Shown here piece after piece: positions 58,455 through 64,000 of a stretch of DNA of 64,000 nt. This stretch comes from JBJSXJ01 sp044235425. GTDB taxonomy: Bacteria > Planctomycetota > Planctomycetia > Pirellulales > Pirellulaceae. Numbering within the stretch: the stretch's first letter is position 1; every line of letters begins with the position of its first letter. A model generated the notes under the pieces. The model did not search any database, was not told where the DNA came from, and saw only the letters and a list, made by a program, of their open reading frames with translations. The stretch lies in contig JBIIHW010000009.1 in the NCBI GenBank assembly GCA_044235425.1, positions 1-64,000 on the forward strand. Reading direction: 5' to 3'. The position numbers were made by a program, and so were the translations under genes.

Positions 58455-58765
58455 GCTGCTCTTCCCCACCGGTCGGTTCAGTCTGAAAGGATCTTGTCAA
58501 AAGACTCGACGTACCGCCGCTGTCCTCGCTTTGCGCCGTTAAAGTCCTCTGCCGATCCTACGTTGAGTCTGCGGAAAAATCCAGTTATCGGAAAGCCGCC
58601 AAAATTTTCACCAGAGGGTGGGCGAGTGCGCGCATCGGGAGATTGAGGTCCGACGCGAGGTTCGAAATTACGACAAAAGGCACGAGGGTTAAACCACTCG
58701 TGCCTTTCGCCGATTACGATCTGAACAGGTAAGGTAGCGAGTGACCCCGCCACCCCTCCCAGCAA
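58455..58765. other. Gap upstream of the RTX-like gene
   Basis: A 311-bp gap between the RTX-like gene and a thioredoxin-like gene, both on the minus strand. It holds the terminator at 58675-58707. Otherwise no feature beyond the ribosome binding site is seen; the promoter of the RTX-like gene should lie here. Confidence 0.5.
58675..58707 (-). terminator. Terminator of the thioredoxin-like gene
   Basis: Arms aaaggcacgag (58676-58686) and ctcgtgccttt (58697-58707) pair over 11 bp with a 10-nt loop. On the minus strand it ends in four T. It lies 59 bp past the stop. Confidence 0.7.
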
Positions 58766-59317
58766 CTACTTCACCACGTTGCCCGCAGCGGCCACGACGG
58801 CCTTTACATCCTTCTCAGCCAGCTTGTCCTTGCCAAACGCATGGTTGGCCTGGACCTTGCCCTTGTTCCACACCATCACGGTGACGTCCGCGTCACGCGA
58901 AATCTTGTAGCCATCAGGACCTTCACTCGTCTGGAAGACGGTGAGTGGCGTGTTGGACAACTTCTGCGTCTTGGCCATGGCCTTGAGCTTCGGCTCGGCA
59001 GCATCTGGCTCGTCCGACAGATAGACCACGAAGGCCTTCATCGACTTGCCCTTGTTTTGACCAACCGTGTCATCGATCTGCTTCACCAAGCTGGCGACAT
59101 CATCGCCCAGACGTCGAGTGAAAACAGCGACCACGGGATTGTTGCCATACTGGCAGCGATAGCACAGAGTCTTGCCTTCGCTAGGACCCGAGCAATCCTT
59201 GACGTCAAACGCGCCAACGAACTCACCCACGGCCAAACCCGACTTCACGTCCGCCGCCCAGGCTACACCGGCAGTTGCCAGCAACACCGCTACCAACGCG
59301 AGCACTCGCTTCATCAT
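58766..59317 (-). CDS. Secreted thioredoxin-like protein
   Basis: A 183-residue protein with a clean signal peptide (RVLALVAVLLATAGVAWA). The mature part has DVKDCSGPSEGKTLCYRCQYG, three cysteines including CYRC, then PVVAVFTRR, SMKAFVVYLSDEPD, and NTPLTVFQ, with a pattern like a thioredoxin fold. A CxxC is in a different place than in classic thioredoxin, so redox activity is a guess. It has its own terminator and a gap upstream, so it is probably monocistronic. Confidence 0.65.
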   Translation of the reverse strand: MMKRVLALVAVLLATAGVAWAADVKSGLAVGEFVGAFDVKDCSGPSEGKTLCYRCQYGNNPVVAVFTRRLGDDVASLVKQIDDTVGQNKGKSMKAFVVYLSDEPDAAEPKLKAMAKTQKLSNTPLTVFQTSEGPDGYKISRDADVTVMVWNKGKVQANHAFGKDKLAEKDVKAVVAAAGNVVK

Positions 59318-59525
59318 TACTCTCCCTCATGAATGACTTTGGATGCCACGCCCGTCGCCCAGTGCGACAGACGGGGTTATTCTAAAGATTACGAATCAAT
59401 TGTCGAGCATGGATGGCGAATCCCGCCCTTTTAATTGGGAATATGCTCCGACCCTACCGGTTGCGCTAAGCCGCCCCCGCCCGGCTCAACTTCGCCACCC
59501 CGCCGGTCGATCCTCTAGCATTGCT
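59318..59525. other. Gap between divergent genes
   Basis: About 208 bp between the minus-strand thioredoxin-like gene and a small plus-strand frame. An open frame runs through it from 59343 but no domain is seen; promoters for both sides are expected here. Confidence 0.35.
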
Positions 59526-59723
59526 ATGGCGACAACCAGCACTCAGCCCGATCCCGCAGCCCTTTCCCCAGCCGCTCCGACTCGTGCGGACGGCCCACTC
59601 GACGACTTAGACCTGCTGCGACGCAAACTCCTGGAACTCATCGTGCGAAACGAGTCGGTGCGCAGCGCGTCCGTACGAAATGAGCCCGTACGAAAACAAA
59701 TCGCGCCGGACTGCAACTCGTAA
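59526..59723 (+). CDS. Small hypothetical protein with VRxxx repeats
   Basis: A 65-residue frame. It opens with an Ala/Pro-rich part, then DLDLLRRKLLELIVRNES, a probable helix, and four five-residue repeats beginning VR (VRNES, VRSAS, VRNEP, VRKQI) encoded by 15-bp units. The in-frame period supports translation. It might be the N-terminal remnant of a larger enzyme (the LLELIVR segment loosely recalls the start of orotate phosphoribosyltransferases) or simply spurious. Confidence 0.3.
   Translation: MATTSTQPDPAALSPAAPTRADGPLDDLDLLRRKLLELIVRNESVRSASVRNEPVRKQIAPDCNS
59643..59702 (+). repeat. Degenerate 15-bp tandem repeat
   Basis: Four 15-bp units: gtgcgaaacgagtcg, gtgcgcagcgcgtcc, gtacgaaatgagccc and gtacgaaaacaaatc. 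They encode the VRxxx repeats of the small frame. Confidence 0.7.
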
Positions 59724-59755
59724 AATGCGAGCTAGGATAGATTCGCGTCGAATTT

Positions 59756-61357
59756 TTGGCGAATCCCTGGCAAACGGTTCCTGTCGTGGTCGCTTTACCA
59801 ACTATCTCGGATGAACGACTAACCGCGGCGGCGGCTGGCGCACGGGCGTTTCCCGCTACGGCCCGCACCGAGGTCTGCCCCTGTTCCCAGACGCAGGTTC
59901 CCCGCAAGTCGCTCGTTACCCTGCTGCTCCTGGCCAGCACGCTGCTGCCCCTCTGCCCCAGCATTCCCGCCTGGGCCGGTCCATTCGGTAATCAGAATAA
60001 TGTCTTGTCGGGAATCTTTGGCGGTTCTGGAGCTCCCGCCGCCGCCCCTCCCCTGGCCACGAGTAACCTGCCGCACCCATCCGTCTGCCGCATCATTGTG
60101 GAAGAAGGCGACGGCTCGCAGTCACTCGGCAGCGGCACCCTGGTCGACCTCCGCGACGACTATGGCCTCGTGCTCACCAACTGGCACGTCGTGCGTGATG
60201 TCAAAGGAAAAATCACCGTCGTTTTTCCCGGCGGCTTTCAGTCGCTGGCACGTGTTCGAAAAGTAGATGCGGACTGGGACCTTGCGGCCCTCATCATCTG
60301 GCGCCCCCAAGGCCTGACCCCCGTTCCGCTGGCCCCCTACACGCCACGCCTGGGTGAAGTTCTCACCATTGCCGGCTACGGCTCGGGGAACTATCGAGCC
60401 GCCACCGGTCGCTGCAGCCAGTTCGTCTCCCCGGGCGTACGGTTTCCACCCGACATGCTGGAAATCTCCGTCGAAGCTCGTCAGGGCGATTCCGGCGGTC
60501 CAATCTTGAATGAACGCGGTGAGCTGGCGGGAGTCCTGTTCGGCGCGTCCCGCGGTAGCACCACCGGAAGCCACGCCGGCCGAGTGCGCTGGTTTCTCAC
60601 GAACGTCATCCCCGCTAACAGTCAGCCCGGAACCGCCGGCAACGCGGCCCTCGCCCGCAATCCAGCCGCCGGCCCCGGAACTGCCGCGCCCACGACCGGC
60701 TCCCTTACCCCCAACCCGGCTCTGCCGGGTTCAGTTCCACCGGGTTCGGCTCTACCGGGTTCGGTGGCGACGGCCATTCCTTATCCCGGCAGCGGTAGTC
60801 CCGTTGCGGCCGGACCTGTACCCAGTCCCGCACCCGCCCCGGCCGCTTCGCTGGTAGCAAGTGGTGCGGACAATCGTTCCTCCGGCAATTCAAATTTCCC
60901 CGCCACCGATTCCCTGGGACCACTCGTTCCCGTCCCGCCACTCACCACCGATCAAGATCGCCTGCCCGTGGCCGCTGACCCACTCGCGATCGGCACCAAT
61001 TCCTCGTCGCCACCGCGATTGGCGACGCGAGATGAGGATGAGGCCGCACGGGAGTTCCGCACCGGTTCCGAAAGCGGCGCGACCGGCGAGCTAGCGGCAC
61101 TGAGCGGGCGCCCCGCTACCGCGTATGACGAAGTGCCGCGTGCGATGGCGGCTCATCAAGCAGATCATGCCGCTGCCAGCAGCAATTCGCAGGATCGTTC
61201 CACCGCCGCTCCCCGTGGCCTGTTCCTCGATGCCAAGATGTTTGAACATCTGAAATCGATTTTCGCTATCATGGGGCTCGTCGCTCTTGGCATGCGTCTG
61301 CTGAGCGGCGGTACGCCGGCGAAGTCCGAATCAAAATCCAAGTCTTCGCGGCGCTAA
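59756..61357 (+). CDS. Trypsin-like serine protease with a C-terminal membrane helix
   Basis: Secreted or membrane-anchored peptidase of the trypsin-like (S1) type. A hydrophobic segment (SLVTLLLLASTLLPLC) lies at about residues 52-67, then the catalytic triad: His144 in LTNWHVV, Asp175 in DWDLAAL and Ser246 in RQGDSGGPIL. There is no PDZ domain. A long Pro/Gly/Ala/Ser linker follows with a 15-bp repeat, and the end has a helix (IFAIMGLVALGMRLL). No ATG is near the start; TTG at 59756 or GTG at 59786 would be the start, so the N-terminus is uncertain. Confidence 0.8.
   Translation: MANPWQTVPVVVALPTISDERLTAAAAGARAFPATARTEVCPCSQTQVPRKSLVTLLLLASTLLPLCPSIPAWAGPFGNQNNVLSGIFGGSGAPAAAPPLATSNLPHPSVCRIIVEEGDGSQSLGSGTLVDLRDDYGLVLTNWHVVRDVKGKITVVFPGGFQSLARVRKVDADWDLAALIIWRPQGLTPVPLAPYTPRLGEVLTIAGYGSGNYRAATGRCSQFVSPGVRFPPDMLEISVEARQGDSGGPILNERGELAGVLFGASRGSTTGSHAGRVRWFLTNVIPANSQPGTAGNAALARNPAAGPGTAAPTTGSLTPNPALPGSVPPGSALPGSVATAIPYPGSGSPVAAGPVPSPAPAPAASLVASGADNRSSGNSNFPATDSLGPLVPVPPLTTDQDRLPVAADPLAIGTNSSSPPRLATRDEDEAAREFRTGSESGATGELAALSGRPATAYDEVPRAMAAHQADHAAASSNSQDRSTAAPRGLFLDAKMFEHLKSIFAIMGLVALGMRLLSGGTPAKSESKSKSSRR
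60720..60764 (+). repeat. 15-bp in-frame tandem repeat in the serine protease linker
   Basis: Three 15-bp units around ccgggttcgg (ctctgccgggttcag, ttccaccgggttcgg, ctctaccgggttcgg) encode LPGSV/PPGSA/LPGSV in the linker after the protease domain. Confidence 0.85.
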
Positions 61358-61383
61358 CGAACTCCGACCAGCGAAAGTCAGCC

Positions 61384-62460
61384 GTGTCCGCGCAGCGTGA
61401 TCAGCGTCGACGTTTTTTACAGCAAGCGATCCCAGCCGGTGCCGCTTGCTACCTGGCCGCCAATACCGCTTGGCAGATAAGTCCCGGTGGCCGCTCCCCG
61501 CCAAGGGCGGAGTTTTCGAGCGGTTTATTGGCGGCAGCCGAACCGCCAGCCGTGACCAGTCAGCCGCTACCGCAGCTAGGTTTCAGCCTCTATGGCATGA
61601 AAACATGGGCCTGGGCGGATGCCCTGCGAGAGCTGGCCGCCATTGGTTACCGCTGTGTGGAACTACCGGTAATGGCCGATTGGCCCTGGGACAGTCGGCG
61701 CTGGACCGCCGCCGAGCAGCGTGAATTTAAGCAGGGACTGGAGCGTCACGGCCTGCGTCTCAGCGCGCTGATGGAAAACCTCTCGTTGCTGCCGAACCTG
61801 CCCGCTAACTCCTCTCCCGCCGACAGGCTTCGGCTGGCACGTGAACAGCAGCAAGCCAACCTGCAGCGACTAGCCTACGCTGCCGATCTGGCACTCGCAT
61901 GGTCCAATCAGCACTCGACGCCGGCCGCACCGGCCCCCGTCATCGAAACGATCTTGGGCGGCAAACCTGCCGATTGGGCTCAGGACCGACAGCGAATGGT
62001 GGATGAACTCGGTGCCTGGGCCGAAGTGGCTGGACGCCAGCAGGTCGTCCTGGCGATCAAGCCGCATGTCACCGGCGCCTTGCATCGGCCCGAAGATGCC
62101 GCGTGGTTAATCGAACAGGTGCAGAGTCGTTGGATACGAGCCACGTTCGACTATAGCCACTACCAGCTACGCAACTGGAAGTTCGCCGACTGCTGGAAAA
62201 CGCTCGCCTCGGTCACGTCTTTCATTCATGTGAAAGATGCCGCTGGCGATGCGGGCAAGTTTCAGTTTTTACTGCCCGGCGCAGGCTCGATCGACTACCA
62301 CGAATACTTTCGCGCCGTGATCGCCAGTGGTTATCGCGGTGATGTCGTGGTCGAAGTCAGCAGCCAGCTGCATGGTCGTCCCGACTATGACGCGCGACGA
62401 GCGGCACGAGAATCCTTTGGGCCTTTGCAGAAAGCTCTGGCAGCCGCTGCACAGCCATGA
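61384..62460 (+). CDS. Sugar phosphate isomerase/epimerase-like TIM-barrel protein
   Basis: A 358-residue protein of the xylose isomerase-like/AP endonuclease 2 superfamily. The N-terminus has QRRRFLQQAIPAGAACYLAAN, a twin-arginine-like signal. Core segments are GFSLYGMKTWAWADALRELAAIGYRCVELP, VLAIKPH, TFDYSHYQL and FIHVKDAAGD, with metal-ligand candidates His and Glu (VEVSS). The start is GTG at 61384. It overlaps the EamA-like transporter gene by 4 bp (ATGA), so the two are coupled. Typical of planctomycete sugar metabolism; substrate unknown. Confidence 0.85.
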   Translation: MSAQRDQRRRFLQQAIPAGAACYLAANTAWQISPGGRSPPRAEFSSGLLAAAEPPAVTSQPLPQLGFSLYGMKTWAWADALRELAAIGYRCVELPVMADWPWDSRRWTAAEQREFKQGLERHGLRLSALMENLSLLPNLPANSSPADRLRLAREQQQANLQRLAYAADLALAWSNQHSTPAAPAPVIETILGGKPADWAQDRQRMVDELGAWAEVAGRQQVVLAIKPHVTGALHRPEDAAWLIEQVQSRWIRATFDYSHYQLRNWKFADCWKTLASVTSFIHVKDAAGDAGKFQFLLPGAGSIDYHEYFRAVIASGYRGDVVVEVSSQLHGRPDYDARRAARESFGPLQKALAAAAQP

Positions 62461-63344
62461 CCCACGACTCGCTCCGCCCCTACCTCTGGATGCTCTGTGG
62501 AGCTCTGTCGTTTGCCGCGATGAGCACCTTGGTGACCGTGCTGGGAGCCACCTGCGACTGGCAACTGATTGCCATCGTCCGCACGTTTTTGGCGATGGTG
62601 TTTGCGGCGGGACTGGCGGTCGCCTCCGGCGTGCCACTGGTCTATTTCCGCCCCGTCACACTCTGGATGCGAAGCTTGGCGGGAAGCATGTCGCTCGTCT
62701 GCGGCTTCTACTCGCTGACCCGCTTACCCACCACGGAGGTGATCGCCCTGACGAACATGTTTCCGATCTGGGTGGCACTGCTGTCGTGGCCCCTCCTGGG
62801 AACTCGACCGCCACGCGATGTCTGGCCCGCTGCCACGTGTGGCATCAGCGGCGTGCTGCTCATGCATCACTTGGATTTAAGTCACGGCAATCACGTCTGG
62901 CTGATCGCACTGGCCAGCTCCTTTTTTAGCGCCATTGCCATGATTGGACTCCATAAGCTTCAAGGGATCGACCCGCGGGCCGTTGTCACACATTTTTCCG
63001 CAGTTTCGCTCATCTTTGCGCTGGCCACTTGGTTCATCTTTCCGCGTCGAGAAACCTTCGAACCCCTGGGACTCTCCCAGCTCCTGATGCTCCTTGGAGT
63101 CGGCCTGACCGCGACGGTCGGACAGATTTTTTTAACCAAAGCGTTCGCCGCTGGTTCGCCTGGGCGAGTGTCGGTGGTGAGTCTTTCGCAAGTGGGATTT
63201 GGGATGCTGATTGAATGGATCTTTTTGCGCCGCGCGTATGGCGGGACCACAATGCTCGGCATTATCTTAGTGCTGGTTCCGACTGCTTGGCTGATGTGGC
63301 GCGCCCCTCGTCCGGTCGTTCACACTCCGCTGGCTGACGAGTGA
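62457..63344 (+). CDS. DMT-superfamily (EamA) transporter
   Basis: An inner-membrane protein of 295 residues with about ten hydrophobic segments in two EamA halves. The first half ends around LLSWPLLGTRPPRDVWP and the second has LTATVGQIFLTKAF and AYGGTTMLGIILVLVPTAWL. Such proteins carry small metabolites. The start codon overlaps the stop of the isomerase-like gene, which suggests the transporter may import or export the substrate or product of that enzyme. Confidence 0.9.
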   Translation: MTHDSLRPYLWMLCGALSFAAMSTLVTVLGATCDWQLIAIVRTFLAMVFAAGLAVASGVPLVYFRPVTLWMRSLAGSMSLVCGFYSLTRLPTTEVIALTNMFPIWVALLSWPLLGTRPPRDVWPAATCGISGVLLMHHLDLSHGNHVWLIALASSFFSAIAMIGLHKLQGIDPRAVVTHFSAVSLIFALATWFIFPRRETFEPLGLSQLLMLLGVGLTATVGQIFLTKAFAAGSPGRVSVVSLSQVGFGMLIEWIFLRRAYGGTTMLGIILVLVPTAWLMWRAPRPVVHTPLADE

Positions 63345-63416
63345 CATCGCATCCATGACCGCACGCGCGATCGCGCCGCTTTCTTCTCTCGCAAGGATCA
63401 TCGTCCATGGTTAGAA

Positions 63417-64000
63417 AACGAGTTCCGATTGCGGCCGCTTTCCTGCTCAGCGGCTTCTGGACGCTCGTGGCAGCCCACGTCTCAGCTCAGCCCAATACCG
63501 CGCCCAATACCGCGCCCGCCGCAGCGCGTTTGCCTGCCGATTACGTGCGGGATCTCGAACAAGGGCCACAGCCGGCTCGCGTGACAGCGCTGCGCGAACT
63601 GGAACGCTTGGGAGCCAAAGCGGCTCCTGCCGTCCCCGCCCTCATCGCCCTCATCGAAAAAGATAACGAGGACTATCGCACCGCCGCAGTCGCGATTCTC
63701 AAGTCCATCGGACCGGAAGCTCGAGCTGCCGTGCCCGTGCTCCGCAAATCACTCACCCATCAAGACATCCACACGCAGTACTGGTCCTGTCGCGCCCTCG
63801 GGGCCATCGGCAATGAAGCCCAGGATGCTGTCCCCGATTTGATCGCCCTGTTGCCACGCAAGAACGCCTCCGCCTCAGTCCGCCGTCACGCCGCTTTAGC
63901 TCTCGGCCAACTCGCCGAAGTCTCCGCACCGGCCGCCATCGAACCACTTATCCAAACACTGCGCGATCCGGTCGCGCAAGTCCGCTGCGATGCCGCCTGG
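63417..64000 (+). CDS. Secreted HEAT-repeat protein, cut by the window end
   Basis: The first 194 residues of a protein with a signal peptide (PIAAAFLLSGFWTLVAAHVSAQ), a duplicated NTAP unit (12-bp repeat), then HEAT repeats (AAPAVPALIALIEKDNEDYRTAAVAIL, AQDAVPDLIALLPRKN, RRHAALALGQLAE). The frame is open at the window edge. It starts 72 bp after the EamA gene. Function unknown; a protein-binding scaffold outside the cytoplasm is likely. Confidence 0.8.

Overview
The window looks like a chromosome segment of a planctomycete, most likely of the Pirellulales type. The basis is gene content, not a search. It holds a DUF1501 protein, a DUF1559 pseudopilin-like protein with small secreted companions, Tat-targeted Gfo/Idh/MocA oxidoreductases, HEAT-repeat proteins, and three giant secreted proteins that share the N-terminal LExR..MA motif typical of planctomycete exported proteins. 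Spacing is loose, operons are short, and no tRNA, rRNA, CRISPR array, phage or transposase was seen.

Layout. 0-2 kb: tmk and holB (dTMP synthesis and clamp loading). 2.4-7.4 kb: DUF1501 protein facing a reverse-strand group of two HEAT proteins and a Tat-exported dehydrogenase. 7.7-11.4 kb: SPFH/flotillin-like protein and asnS. 11.6-18.1 kb: acyl-CoA synthetase-like and acyl-CoA dehydrogenase-like pair, a CinA-like protein and a cation/proton antiporter. 18.4-23.5 kb: RND/MMPL transporter and a second Gfo/Idh/MocA protein. 23.7-33.9 kb: two paralogous giant beta-strand-repeat proteins. 34.3-38.2 kb: glycosyltransferase, then homospermidine synthase with an ornithine-decarboxylase-like enzyme, a short polyamine pathway. 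38.4-43.7 kb: a 1470-residue secreted glycosidase-like protein and an Ap4A phosphorylase-like protein. 43.8-48.1 kb: three-subunit molybdenum hydroxylase followed directly by a MoaD-like protein. 48.1-51.3 kb: a cluster of palindromic repeats, then a small secreted protein, the DUF1559 protein and a lipoprotein. 52.6-58.5 kb: a giant RTX-like protein built from a super-repeat of about 907 bp. 58.8-64 kb: thioredoxin-like secreted protein, serine protease, TIM-barrel isomerase, EamA transporter and the start of another HEAT protein.

The most unusual property is the number of short tandem arrays. They occur both between and inside genes. Inside clear reading frames the period is a multiple of three (15 or 18 bp). 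Between genes it is usually 7, 14 or 16 bp. This suggests an active genome-wide expansion process filtered by reading frame. Starts were chosen from domain limits, signal peptides and visible ribosome binding sites; several giant-protein and small-ORF calls remain uncertain in function.
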